The translations under genes were made by a program, and so were the position numbers. Positions 45,300 through 53,736 of a stretch of DNA of 64,000 bases are shown one piece after another (the first letter of the stretch is position 1; every line of letters starts with the position of its first letter). Origin of the DNA: Paenirhodobacter enshiensis (lineage in GTDB: Bacteria > Pseudomonadota > Alphaproteobacteria > Rhodobacterales > Rhodobacteraceae); contig NZ_JFZB01000005.1 in the NCBI RefSeq assembly GCF_000740785.1, forward strand, positions 186,001 through 250,000. The letters run 5' to 3'. Below the pieces are notes generated by a model. The model was not told where the DNA came from. It saw nothing but the letters and a program-made list of their open reading frames with translations, and did no database searches.

Positions 45300-46183
45300 G
45301 CGACAAGAAGCCAGAGCGGCGCGGTCTCGGCCGCGGTCTTTCCGCACTGATGGCCGATACTCTGCTGACGACCCCTCCAGATCAGCCCCGGCGTGCCGAA
45401 ACCATGATCTCGATCGAGATGATTTCTGCCAATCCGGACCAGCCCCGACGGACCTTCGATCCCGATGCGCTGGCGGAACTTGCTGATTCCATTCGAGAAA
45501 AAGGCGTTATTCAACCTTTGATCGTGCGCCCTCATCCGAAGAAAGAGGGGCATTACGAAATTGTAGCGGGCGAACGCCGTTGGCGAGCGTCGCAGATGGC
45601 GCAGCTGCACGAGCTTCCTGTCATCGTTCGTCCGCTCAGTGATACCGAAGTTCTTGAAGTTGCAATTATCGAGAATATTCAGCGCGCGGATCTCAATCCG
45701 TTAGAGGAGGCGCTCAGCTATCAGCAACTGATGGATCGCTTCGGACACACGCAGGAAAAACTGGCTGAAGCGCTGTCCAAGAGCCGTAGCCATATCGCTA
45801 ACCAGCTGCGCCTTTTGCAGCTTCCCGAAGAAGTGCGTGATTTTGTTCGCTCGGGAAAACTCAGTGCTGGTCACGCCCGGGCGATGATCACGGCTTCGGA
45901 TCCGGTTCGTATTGCCCGCGATACCGTGACCCGCGGCCTTTCGGTGCGTGAGGTTGAACGGCTTGTCCAAAAAGAGAAAAAGCCGGTTTCAGGCCCACCC
46001 AGGGCCCGGTCTGCAAAGCCGACAGACAAGGATGCCGATACGATTGCTCTGGAAAACGACTTGTCCGCGGCTCTGGATATGAAAGTTTCCATTGCGATGA
46101 AGGCTGATCGCTCCGGCGAATTGACAATCCAGTTCAAGGATCTCGAGACACTGGACCGCCTTTGTTCGATCATTGGCAGCTGA
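45296..46183 (+). CDS. parB: Chromosome partitioning protein ParB
   Basis: CTP-dependent clamp that loads at parS and spreads along DNA. 295 residues: RGLGRGLSALMAD at the N-terminus (ParA-stimulating region), the CTP-binding core with GERRWRA and ENIQRADLNPLEEA, the HTH segment (YQQLMDRFGHTQEKLAEALSKSRSHIANQLRLL in parts) and a C-terminal dimerisation domain (about 235-295). Two perfect parS sites lie just upstream. Ends the operon, opposite hemW. Confidence 0.97.
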   Translation: MSDKKPERRGLGRGLSALMADTLLTTPPDQPRRAETMISIEMISANPDQPRRTFDPDALAELADSIREKGVIQPLIVRPHPKKEGHYEIVAGERRWRASQMAQLHELPVIVRPLSDTEVLEVAIIENIQRADLNPLEEALSYQQLMDRFGHTQEKLAEALSKSRSHIANQLRLLQLPEEVRDFVRSGKLSAGHARAMITASDPVRIARDTVTRGLSVREVERLVQKEKKPVSGPPRARSAKPTDKDADTIALENDLSAALDMKVSIAMKADRSGELTIQFKDLETLDRLCSIIGS

Positions 46184-46249
46184 AAGCACAGCGGTCTTTC
46201 TGCTTCTTTGATATCGCCCATGGGGCGAGAGCCTGCGCCGTCTTTGGGG

Positions 46250-47407
46250 TCAGGGCATCAGTGCACGAATGATGCCGTTCAGCACGGCACGTCCTGATGC
46301 CGTAGCTTGAATTCGGTCGTTCCGCGGTTCCAGCAGACCCATGTCGATCAAATCGGCGATCTTGTCAGATGGCAGGCTCTCTCCGGACAGGTTCCGATAC
46401 CGAAGCGGATCGATCCCCTCTGCCAGTCGCAGGCCAAATAGCAGAAACTCCACTGCTTGATCCTCGCGGGGGAGGGGATCGCGCAGGGATTCGCCATTGC
46501 CGTGCTGCTCGACCGCCTCAAGCCAGGCGCCGGGTGCTTTTGGTGCTTCGGTGGCATGACGGACGCCATTCAGTGTCAGCCGACCATGCGCCCCGGGTCC
46601 GATGCCTGCATAGTCGCCATAATGCCAGTAAACCAGGTTGTGCCGGCACTCCGATCCCGGGCGGGCGTGGTTCGACACCTCATAGGCCGATAGCCCTGCC
46701 TGATCGCAAATTTCTTGCGTTTTCAGATACATATCGGCCCCAGTGTCGTCATCCGGCAGCCCCGGCAGCTTGCCCACGGCGGCGCGACGGCCGAAGACCG
46801 TGCCATCCTCGATGGTCAGCTGGTAAAGCGAGAAATGATCGACCGCCATCGAGATCGCCTCGCGCAGTTCTCTTTCCCAACCGACAAGATCCTGATTCTG
46901 TCGGGCATAGATCAGATCGAAGCTGACGCGCTGGAACTGGGCCCGGGCGATGTCGAAGGCCTTGCGTCCCTCGGCCACCGTGTGCATTCGCCCCAACCGC
47001 CGCAGATCCTCGTCGTTCAGCGCCTGCATCCCCATCGAGATCCGGTTGACCCCGGCCTCGGCAAAGCCGCGGAACCGGCCGGCCTCGATGCTGGTCGGGT
47101 TCGCTTCGAGCGTGATTTCCAGATCGTTCGCCAGCGGCCAGGCGCGCCGCACCTTGTCGAGGATCGCGGCCACCAGTTCCGGGTTCATCAGGGAAGGGGT
47201 GCCGCCGCCGAAGAACACCGTGTTCAGGATCCGGCCGGGGGTTTCGGCGGCGATCCGGTCGATCTCGGCCAGGTAGGCGCGCTCCCAACGCTTCTGGTCG
47301 ATCGAGGCGACGACGTGACTGTTGAAGTCGCAATAGGGGCATTTGGCGGCACAGAACGGCCAATGAAGATACAGGCCGAAGCCTCCGTGCCGCCAATCGT
47401 CGCTCAT
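46250..47407 (-). CDS. hemW: Radical SAM family heme chaperone HemW
   Basis: Heme chaperone of the HemN-like radical SAM family. 385 residues from ATG 47407. The cluster motif is CxxxCxxC in HWPFCAAKCPYCDFNSH; other features are FFGGGTPSLM, LEANPTSIEAGRF, GVNRISMGMQALND and YEVSNHARPGSECRHNLVYW. HemN-specific residues that bind a second SAM are not conserved, consistent with HemW rather than coproporphyrinogen dehydrogenase. The start overlaps the stop of the RdgB-RidA gene (ATGA). Confidence 0.94.
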   Translation of the reverse strand: MSDDWRHGGFGLYLHWPFCAAKCPYCDFNSHVVASIDQKRWERAYLAEIDRIAAETPGRILNTVFFGGGTPSLMNPELVAAILDKVRRAWPLANDLEITLEANPTSIEAGRFRGFAEAGVNRISMGMQALNDEDLRRLGRMHTVAEGRKAFDIARAQFQRVSFDLIYARQNQDLVGWERELREAISMAVDHFSLYQLTIEDGTVFGRRAAVGKLPGLPDDDTGADMYLKTQEICDQAGLSAYEVSNHARPGSECRHNLVYWHYGDYAGIGPGAHGRLTLNGVRHATEAPKAPGAWLEAVEQHGNGESLRDPLPREDQAVEFLLFGLRLAEGIDPLRYRNLSGESLPSDKIADLIDMGLLEPRNDRIQATASGRAVLNGIIRALMP

Positions 47408-48384
47408 CCGCGGAACGCCGTCACTTCGATTTCGACTTTCATCGCCGGATTGACCAGATCGGCCACGATCATCATCGCCGCGGGCCGGATTTCTCCCAGG
47501 TATTCGGTCAGTGCAGGAGCGATTTCCTCGACGAGAGAGCCTGTCTTGATGACATAATTCGCCCGCACGATATCCTCCATCCGGAAGCCCGCGCCCTCCA
47601 GAACCGCCTTGATCGTGGCAAGGGCGTTCCGGGTCTGGGTCAGCGCGCTGTCCGGGAAGGTCTTGGTCGCGGGATCCGCCCCGGTCGTGCCGGCAACGAA
47701 GCACCAGTCTCCCTGAACCACGGCACGCGAATAGCCCAGAACCGGCTCGTAGCGCGAACCGCCGGAGATGTTCTGGCGCGAGGAGAAGCAGCTCACCAGC
47801 TTGCGGAACGCATTGGCGCGGTGGCTGATACGGTTCTTCTCGGCCGGGTCCATCTCGGCGAAGGTGATGTCGAAGCCGTCGGGCTGGAACATCGGGTCAT
47901 AGCCGTGGCCCTGTGCGCCGCGCATCGGCCACACGAGCTGCCCTTCGATCTTGCCGTCGAACACTTCGTCATGCCCGTCGGGCCATGCGAGAACGAGGGT
48001 CGAGCGGAACCGCGCCGTCCGGGGCAGGGGCGCGGCGATCTTCTCGCAAGCCTCCCAGGTCTTCGTCATCGCCATGACGAAATCGCGCCCGTTCGGGGTT
48101 TCGGCCCAATCGGCGGTATAGACGCCCGGCGCACCGTCGAGCGCATCGACTTCTATCCCGCTGTCATCCGACAGCGCGGGCAGGCCGGTCGCCTTCGCGG
48201 CCGCATGGGCCTTGATGCGGGCATTGCCGACGAAGGTGGTTTCGGTCTCTGCGGGTTCCGGCAGATTGAAGTCAGAATTACTAAGAACTTCAATGCCATA
48301 TGGCTTGAGAAGAGCCCGCATCTCGGCCAGTTTGCCCTTGTTGTGGGTGGCAAACAGCAGCTTCTTTCCTGTGAATTTTCTCAT
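47404..48384 (-). CDS. RdgB (XTP/dITP diphosphatase) fused to a RidA-family domain
   Basis: One uninterrupted frame of 326 residues. Residues 1-198 are a complete RdgB/Ham1 pyrophosphatase that clears d[53 protein letters not shown] and [12 protein letters not shown]. Residues 203-326 are a complete RidA/YjgF domain: [46 protein letters not shown], the candidate active-site Arg300 in IRPAAMM and KVEIEVTAF. The joint (47776-47790) has almost no linker. In most bacteria these are separate genes. Overlaps rph and hemW by 4 nt each. A sequencing error merging two genes is the main alternative. Confidence 0.9.
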   Translation of the reverse strand: MRKFTGKKLLFATHNKGKLAEMRALLKPYGIEVLSNSDFNLPEPAETETTFVGNARIKAHAAAKATGLPALSDDSGIEVDALDGAPGVYTADWAETPNGRDFVMAMTKTWEACEKIAAPLPRTARFRSTLVLAWPDGHDEVFDGKIEGQLVWPMRGAQGHGYDPMFQPDGFDITFAEMDPAEKNRISHRANAFRKLVSCFSSRQNISGGSRYEPVLGYSRAVVQGDWCFVAGTTGADPATKTFPDSALTQTRNALATIKAVLEGAGFRMEDIVRANYVIKTGSLVEEIAPALTEYLGEIRPAAMMIVADLVNPAMKVEIEVTAFRG

Positions 48385-49094
48385 GCCAGCGCCGCCTTCT
48401 GTGCGGCGACCAGCTCGGCCACGCCGGCCTCGGCCAGGTCCATCAGCTGGTTCATCTGATCGCGGGTGAAGGTCGCGCCCTCGGCTGACATCTGAACTTC
48501 ACACAGCTTGCCGCGCCCGGTCAGGATGAAATTGCCGTCCACCCCGGCCTCGCTGTCCTCGGCATAGTCCAGATCGCAGACCGCCTGACCGCCATAGATC
48601 CCGCAGGAGATCGCCGCCACATGATCGACGATCGGGTCCGAGACGATCAGCCCCGCCTTCATCAGCTTGTTCACCGCCAGCCGCAGCGCGACCCAGCCCC
48701 CGGTGATCGAGGCGCAGCGCGTCCCGCCATCGGCCTGGATCACGTCGCAATCGACCACGATCTGCCGTTCGCCAAGCGCCGAGCGGTCAATTCCCGCTCG
48801 CAGCGATCTGCCGATAAGACGCTGAATTTCTTGCGTTCTTCCGGACTGTTTGCCAATCGCCGCCTCGCGCTTGGTGCGCGAATTGGTGGCGCGCGGCAGC
48901 ATCCCGTATTCCGCCGTCACCCAGCCAAGCCCCGTCCCCTTCAGGAAGGACGGCGCGCGATCTTCCAGCGTCGCGGTGCACAGCACATGCGTGTTGCCGA
49001 CCTTGATGAGGCACGACCCTTCCGCGTGCATCGTCACGCCGGTCTCGATCGAGACCTTGCGGGGTTCGTTCAGCTGACGTCCAGAGGGGCGCAT
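48381..49094 (-). CDS. rph: Ribonuclease PH
   Basis: Phosphorolytic 3' exonuclease trimming tRNA precursors. 237 residues, with [19 protein letters not shown] at the start, the phosphate-binding Arg in [10 protein letters not shown]-type and [16 protein letters not shown] segments, [19 protein letters not shown] and [22 protein letters not shown]. Complete. First gene of the leftward rph-rdgB/ridA-hemW unit, divergent from hrcA over 109 bp. Confidence 0.97.
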   Translation of the reverse strand: MRPSGRQLNEPRKVSIETGVTMHAEGSCLIKVGNTHVLCTATLEDRAPSFLKGTGLGWVTAEYGMLPRATNSRTKREAAIGKQSGRTQEIQRLIGRSLRAGIDRSALGERQIVVDCDVIQADGGTRCASITGGWVALRLAVNKLMKAGLIVSDPIVDHVAAISCGIYGGQAVCDLDYAEDSEAGVDGNFILTGRGKLCEVQMSAEGATFTRDQMNQLMDLAEAGVAELVAAQKAALA

Positions 49095-49157
49095 TGGTCA
49101 GTCCTTTCGCAGATTTCGTCTCATTTGAGGCGCCCGGGCCCGCAATGCAAGGGCGGA

Positions 49158-49185
49158 TTGACCTCTCGCAACGGGGCGCTTTAAT
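49158..49185 (+). promoter_or_regulatory. Candidate sigma70 promoter of hrcA-grpE
   Basis: TTGACC at 49158-49163, a 16-bp spacer, TTTAAT at 49180-49185, 18 nt before the hrcA ATG. Each box is close to consensus. I see no CIRCE (HrcA operator) inverted repeat here, so HrcA autoregulation is not evident. Confidence 0.5.
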
Positions 49186-49203
49186 GCCCATATAGGGAGC
49201 GCC

Positions 49204-50271
49204 ATGGACGACAAGAACCAGATCCTTTCCGAACTGAACGACCGCTCGCGCGAGGTGTTTCGCCGGGTGGTCGAGGGCTATCTCGAGACCGGCGATCCGG
49301 TCGGTTCGCGCACGCTGACGCGACAGCTGACCGAGAAGCTCTCGGCCGCGACGATCCGCAACGTGATGCAGGATCTCGAATACATGGGGTTGCTGGGCAG
49401 TCCGCATGTCTCGGCGGGGCGGGTGCCGACGCAGCTTGGCCTGCGGATGTTCGTCGATGGTTTCATGGAGGTGAGCGAGTTGCACGTCCGGGACCGGCAG
49501 GCGCTGGAGGCGACACTCGGCCCCACGGAACCCGATGTCGGATCGCTGCTCGACCGGGTGGGATCGGCGCTGTCGGGGCTGACCCATGGGGCGAGTCTCG
49601 TGCTCGCGCCCAAGCAGGAAGCGCCGATCCGGCATATCGAATTCGTCTCGCTGGCGCCTGATCGGGCGCTGGTGGTGCTGGTGCTGGCCGATGGACAGGT
49701 GGAGAACCGCGTGTTCACCCCGCCGCCGGGGCAGACGCCCTCCTCGATGCGGGAGGCGGCGAATTTCCTGAACGCGCTCGCCGAGGGCCGCACGCTGACC
49801 GAGCTGCGCTGCGAGATGGCGGCCGAGATCGCCGCCCGCCGGCAGGAGATCGACTCGCTTGCCGCGGCGCTGGTGGAAAGCGGTCTCGCGCAATGGGCCG
49901 ACCGCGGTCAGCCCGACGAGCGGCTGATCGTGCGCGGTCAGTCGAACCTGCTCGACGGTGAGAAGGACCTCGACCGGATCCGGGTGCTGTTCGACGATCT
50001 GGAGCGCAAGCGCGACATCGCCGATTTCCTCGATCTGACCGAGGAAGGCGAGGGGGTGCGCATTTTTATCGGCTCGGAGAACAAGCTTTTTTCACTTTCG
50101 GGTTCCGCTGTCGTCGTCTCTCCCTATATGAACGCTGAACGCAAGATCATCGGAGCGGTCGGGGTCATCGGCCCGACGCGGCTGAACTATGGCCGGATCG
50201 TTCCGATCGTGGATTATACGGCGCAACTGGTCGGGCGGCTGCTGTCCGGCCCGGCGCAGAGGGTGAAGTGA
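49204..50271 (+). CDS. hrcA: Heat-inducible transcriptional repressor HrcA
   Basis: Repressor of groES/groEL-type heat-shock genes via CIRCE elements. 355 residues: winged-helix N-terminus (EVFRRVVEGYLETGDPVGSRTLTRQL, SAATIRNVMQDLEYMGLL, HVSAGRVPTQLGLRMFVD, given in parts), then the GAF-like domain and the C-terminal IGAVGVIGPTRLNYGRIVPIVDYTA. Start behind GGGAG. It overlaps grpE by one base (TGATG). dnaK/dnaJ are not in the window. Confidence 0.96.
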   Translation: MDDKNQILSELNDRSREVFRRVVEGYLETGDPVGSRTLTRQLTEKLSAATIRNVMQDLEYMGLLGSPHVSAGRVPTQLGLRMFVDGFMEVSELHVRDRQALEATLGPTEPDVGSLLDRVGSALSGLTHGASLVLAPKQEAPIRHIEFVSLAPDRALVVLVLADGQVENRVFTPPPGQTPSSMREAANFLNALAEGRTLTELRCEMAAEIAARRQEIDSLAAALVESGLAQWADRGQPDERLIVRGQSNLLDGEKDLDRIRVLFDDLERKRDIADFLDLTEEGEGVRIFIGSENKLFSLSGSAVVVSPYMNAERKIIGAVGVIGPTRLNYGRIVPIVDYTAQLVGRLLSGPAQRVK

Positions 50272-50819
50272 TGACCGAGAAGAAAGACGATATGCCCGAG
50301 GTTGAGGATCAGCTGAACGACCTGCCCGTCCCCGATGCCGGCGATGCCAGTGCCGAGATCGAGGCGCTGAAGGCCGAACGCGACGAGCTGCGCGACCGTT
50401 TCATGCGCGCTCTGGCCGATGCCGAGAACTCGCGCAAGCGCGCCGACCGCGACCGCCGCGAGGCCGAGCAATATGGCGGCTCGAAGCTGGCGCGCGACAT
50501 GCTGCCGGTGTTCGATGCGCTCAAGCGCGCGCTGGAGCACGCGGGCGACGATGTGCGCACGGCCGCCCCGGCGCTGATCGAGGGCGTGGAGCTGACGCAG
50601 CGCGAGCTGATCAACGTGTTCAAGCGTCATGGGATCGAGCCGATCACCCCGGAGGTCGGCGACAAGTTCGACCCGCAGCAGCACGAGGCGATGTTCGAAG
50701 CCCCCGTGCCCGGCACCACGGCCGGTGACATCATCCAGGTGATGGACCACGGTTTCATGTTGCACGACCGTCTGCTGCGCCCCGCGAAGGTCGGTGTCAG
50801 CTCGACTCCGAAGGCCTGA
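50271..50819 (+). CDS. grpE: Nucleotide exchange factor GrpE
   Basis: Exchange factor for DnaK. 182 residues: an acidic N-terminal tail, a long helical coiled coil (LKAERDELRDRFMRALADAENSRKRADRDR in parts), then the beta-wing domain (RDMLPVFDALKRAL, FKRHGIEPITPEVGDKFDPQQHEAMFEAP, VMDHGFMLHDRLLRPAKVGV). The ATG at 50271 shares a base with the hrcA stop; a GTG one codon earlier is possible. Typical hrcA-grpE pair. Confidence 0.96.
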   Translation: MTEKKDDMPEVEDQLNDLPVPDAGDASAEIEALKAERDELRDRFMRALADAENSRKRADRDRREAEQYGGSKLARDMLPVFDALKRALEHAGDDVRTAAPALIEGVELTQRELINVFKRHGIEPITPEVGDKFDPQQHEAMFEAPVPGTTAGDIIQVMDHGFMLHDRLLRPAKVGVSSTPKA

Positions 50820-50881
50820 GTTTCGATTGAGTTTCAGCCTGTTCCGGGCTGCCTGAGGGCGGTTTCGGGACGGGCGGCGGA

Positions 50882-50950
50882 AGGGGGCTCTGCCCCCTCC
50901 GCACGGGCCTTCGGCCCATGCACCCCCGGGATATTTGGAGAAAGCCGAAA
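50882..50950. repeat. Intergenic double-hairpin element between convergent grpE and mutS
   Basis: AGGGGGC at 50882-50888 pairs with GCCCCCT at 50892-50898 around TCT. A second stem runs from GCACGGGCC (50901-50909) to GGCCCATGC (50913-50921), one mismatch, loop TTC. Then CCCCCGGGATATTTGG follows, a tail I recall as common downstream of genes in Rhodobacterales. The first-stem core recurs at 25999 and 36053. Confidence 0.6.
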
Positions 50951-50953
50951 GGC

Positions 50954-53629
50954 TCAGTCCGGCAAGAGCGCGCGCAATTCGTAAAGCGCGTCGAGCGCCT
51001 GGCGCGGGGTCAGCTCGTCGGGGTGGATGCCGCGCAGATGCTCTTCGAGCTTCGAGGGTTCGGGGACGGCCGTGGGGGCGGGCACGTTACAGGCGGCCGA
51101 GAACAGCGGCAGATCGTCGACCATCGCCTTGATCTTGCTGCCACCCGAGCGCTCGCCCTGTTCGAGGGCTTCGAGCACCACTTTCGCCCGGCTGACCACC
51201 GCGGCCGGAAGCCCGGCAAGGCGGGCCACCTGCACGCCATAGCTGCGATCGGCCGCGCCCTTGCGCACCTCGTGCAGGAAGATCACCTCGCCGTTCCATT
51301 CGCGCACGCTGACGGTGGCGTTCTCCACCCCGTCGAGCTTCTCGGCGAGCGAGGTCATCTCGTGGTAATGCGTGGCGAAGAGGGCGCGGCAGCGATTGCT
51401 GTCGTGGAGGTGTTCGAGTACCGCCCAAGCGATGGACAGCCCGTCATAGGTCGCCGTGCCGCGGCCGATTTCGTCGAGGATCACCAGTGCGCGGTCGTCG
51501 GCCTGATTGAGGATCGCGGCCGTTTCGACCATCTCGACCATGAAGGTGGAGCGGCCGCGCGCGAGGTCGTCGGCCGCGCCGACCCGGCTGAACAGCTGGC
51601 TGACGAGGCCGATATGGGCGCGCCGTGCGGGCACGAAGCTGCCCGCCTGTGCGAGCAGTGCGATCAGCGCGTTCTGCCGCAGGAAGGTCGATTTACCGGC
51701 CATGTTGGGGCCGGTGATCAGCCAGATCGCCGGGCTTGCCCCGGTGGTCAGGGCGCAGTCATTGGCGATGAACGGCTGACCAGAGCGGCGGAGTGCGGCC
51801 TCGACCACCGGGTGACGGCCGGCCTCGATCTCGAAGGCGCGGCTCGCGTCGACCTTCGGCTCAACCCAGTCCTGCGATCCGGCAAGGTCCGCGAAGGCGG
51901 CGTTCAGGTCGATCTCGGCCAGCGCGCGCGAGGCATCGCCGATCGGCCCGGCCTGATCGAGGATCGCCTGGCGCAGGCTGTCGTAGATGCGTTTCTCGAT
52001 GTCGAGCGCGTGGGCGCCGGCGTTCAGGATGCGGGTTTCCAGCTCGCTCAGCTCAAGCGTGGTGAAGCGCACCTGGTTCGCCGTGGTCTGGCGGTGGATG
52101 AAGCGTTCCGACAGCGGCGGGGCGAGCATCTTCTCGGCATGGGTCGAGGTGGTCTCGATGAAATAGCCCAGGACGTTGTTATGCTTGATCTTCAGCGCGG
52201 CGACGCCGGTTTCCTCGGCGTAACGCGCCTGCATCCCGGCGATGACGCCGCGACCCTCGTCGCGCAGGCGGCGCGTCTCGTCGAGGTCTGCGTCATAGCC
52301 CGGCGCGACGAAACCGCCATCGCGGGCGAGAAGCGGGGGCTCGGCGACCAGCGCGGCATCGAGGAGCGCCGCCAGCGCCTCGTGCCCCGTCAACGCCTGT
52401 GCCGCACCTTCGAGCAGCGCGGGCGCGCCGACATCTGCCAGACGCTCAGCGATGCGGCTGGCCTGTTCCAGCCCGGTGCGGATCGCCACCATGTCGCGCG
52501 GCCCCGCCCGGTCGAGCGAAAGGCGCTGCAAGGCGCGGTCCATGTCCGGGGTGCGGCGCAGATCGGTGCGCAGATCCTCGCGCAGCCGGGGCTGATCGAG
52601 CAGGAACCGCACCGCGTCGTGACGCGCGCCGATCACCCGCAGATCGCGCGAGGGCGCGGCAAGGCGGCGCTCCAGCAGGCGCGCGCCGGCGGCCGTCACC
52701 GTGGTGTCGATGGCGTGCAGAAGCGACCCTTCGCGCCCGCCCGACAGCGCCTGCGTCAGCTCCAGATTGCGGCGCGTGGCGGCGTCGATCTGCACGATGG
52801 AGCCGGCTTCCTCGCGCGTCGGGCGGCGCAGCAGCGGCAGATGGCCCTTCTGCGTCAGGTCGAGATAATCGATGATCGCGCCCATCGCCGAGACTTCGGC
52901 GCGCGTGAACGACCCGAAGGCATCGAGGCTGTCGACGCGGTAAAGTGCGCACAGGCGCCGTTCGCTGCCCTGACTGTCGAAGCTCGCACGCGACAGGGGC
53001 GTGAGGGCGGCCTTGAGGTCCTGCACGATCGGGGCGCAATCGGCCTCGCGGCTGTCGGCGATCAGCACCTCGCGCGGGGTGAGGCGGGCAAGCTCCGGCG
53101 CCAGACGGCTCAGCGGGCAGGGCATCACCCGGAATTCGCCGGTCGAGATGTCGACCCAGGACAGTGCGCCCTCGCCCTGAACCTCGGACCAGGCGGCGAG
53201 GAAATTGTGCCGCCGCGCTTCGAGGAGGCTTTCCTCGGTCAGCGTGCCGGGGGTGACGAGGCGGATCACGTCGCGCTTCACCACGGATTTCGAGCCGCGC
53301 TTCTTCGCCTCGGCGGGGTCCTCCATCTGTTCGGCGATGGCGACGCGAAAGCCCTTGCGGATCAGCGTCAGAAGATAGCCTTCGGCGGCGAAGATCGGCA
53401 CGCCGCACATCGGGATGTCCTCGCCCTCGTGCTTGCCGCGCTTGGTCAGCGCGATGTCGAGCGCAGCCGAGGCCGCGACCGCATCGTCGAAGAACATCTC
53501 GTAGAAATCGCCCATCCGGTAGAACAGCAGCGCCCCCGGATTGGCCGCCTTGATCGCCAGATATTGCGCCATCATCGGGGTGACGGGGGCGGGGGCTGTG
53601 GAAACGGTGGGGTCTATGGGTTCGGACAT
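50954..53629 (-). CDS. mutS: DNA mismatch repair protein MutS
   Basis: Mismatch recognition ATPase. 891 residues, full length. The mismatch-wedge Phe-x-Glu is in [14 protein letters not shown]; the connector, lever and clamp follow; the ATPase end has Walker A in [41 protein letters not shown] (in parts), Walker [23 protein letters not shown] and the FATHYHEM H-motif. It is transcribed toward grpE and divergent from maeB over 107 bp. mutL is not in the window. Confidence 0.98.
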   Translation of the reverse strand: MSEPIDPTVSTAPAPVTPMMAQYLAIKAANPGALLFYRMGDFYEMFFDDAVAASAALDIALTKRGKHEGEDIPMCGVPIFAAEGYLLTLIRKGFRVAIAEQMEDPAEAKKRGSKSVVKRDVIRLVTPGTLTEESLLEARRHNFLAAWSEVQGEGALSWVDISTGEFRVMPCPLSRLAPELARLTPREVLIADSREADCAPIVQDLKAALTPLSRASFDSQGSERRLCALYRVDSLDAFGSFTRAEVSAMGAIIDYLDLTQKGHLPLLRRPTREEAGSIVQIDAATRRNLELTQALSGGREGSLLHAIDTTVTAAGARLLERRLAAPSRDLRVIGARHDAVRFLLDQPRLREDLRTDLRRTPDMDRALQRLSLDRAGPRDMVAIRTGLEQASRIAERLADVGAPALLEGAAQALTGHEALAALLDAALVAEPPLLARDGGFVAPGYDADLDETRRLRDEGRGVIAGMQARYAEETGVAALKIKHNNVLGYFIETTSTHAEKMLAPPLSERFIHRQTTANQVRFTTLELSELETRILNAGAHALDIEKRIYDSLRQAILDQAGPIGDASRALAEIDLNAAFADLAGSQDWVEPKVDASRAFEIEAGRHPVVEAALRRSGQPFIANDCALTTGASPAIWLITGPNMAGKSTFLRQNALIALLAQAGSFVPARRAHIGLVSQLFSRVGAADDLARGRSTFMVEMVETAAILNQADDRALVILDEIGRGTATYDGLSIAWAVLEHLHDSNRCRALFATHYHEMTSLAEKLDGVENATVSVREWNGEVIFLHEVRKGAADRSYGVQVARLAGLPAAVVSRAKVVLEALEQGERSGGSKIKAMVDDLPLFSAACNVPAPTAVPEPSKLEEHLRGIHPDELTPRQALDALYELRALLPD

Positions 53630-53736
53630 GGCTCTCTCGGATTTGGCGCGATCCTACAAATGCCGTCCGTCAGGTGCAAATCCATTGAGACCCGCGGCCC
53701 TCGCGACTAAGACCTTAACGATCGGAGGAGAATATC

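Noticed and set aside
46214-46226. Hairpin CGCCC-ATG-GGGCG between parB and hemW as a terminator
   Set aside because: Only a 5-bp stem without a T run on either strand; too weak to list as a terminator.
49095-49203. CIRCE operator in front of hrcA
   Set aside because: I looked for TTAGCACTC-N9-GAGTGCTAA and found nothing similar.
50918-53710. Long open frame (930 codons) on the plus strand
   Set aside because: It is fully antisense to mutS, whose motifs are complete; the translation is Arg/Gly/His-rich without family features. Long antisense frames are expected in high-GC DNA.
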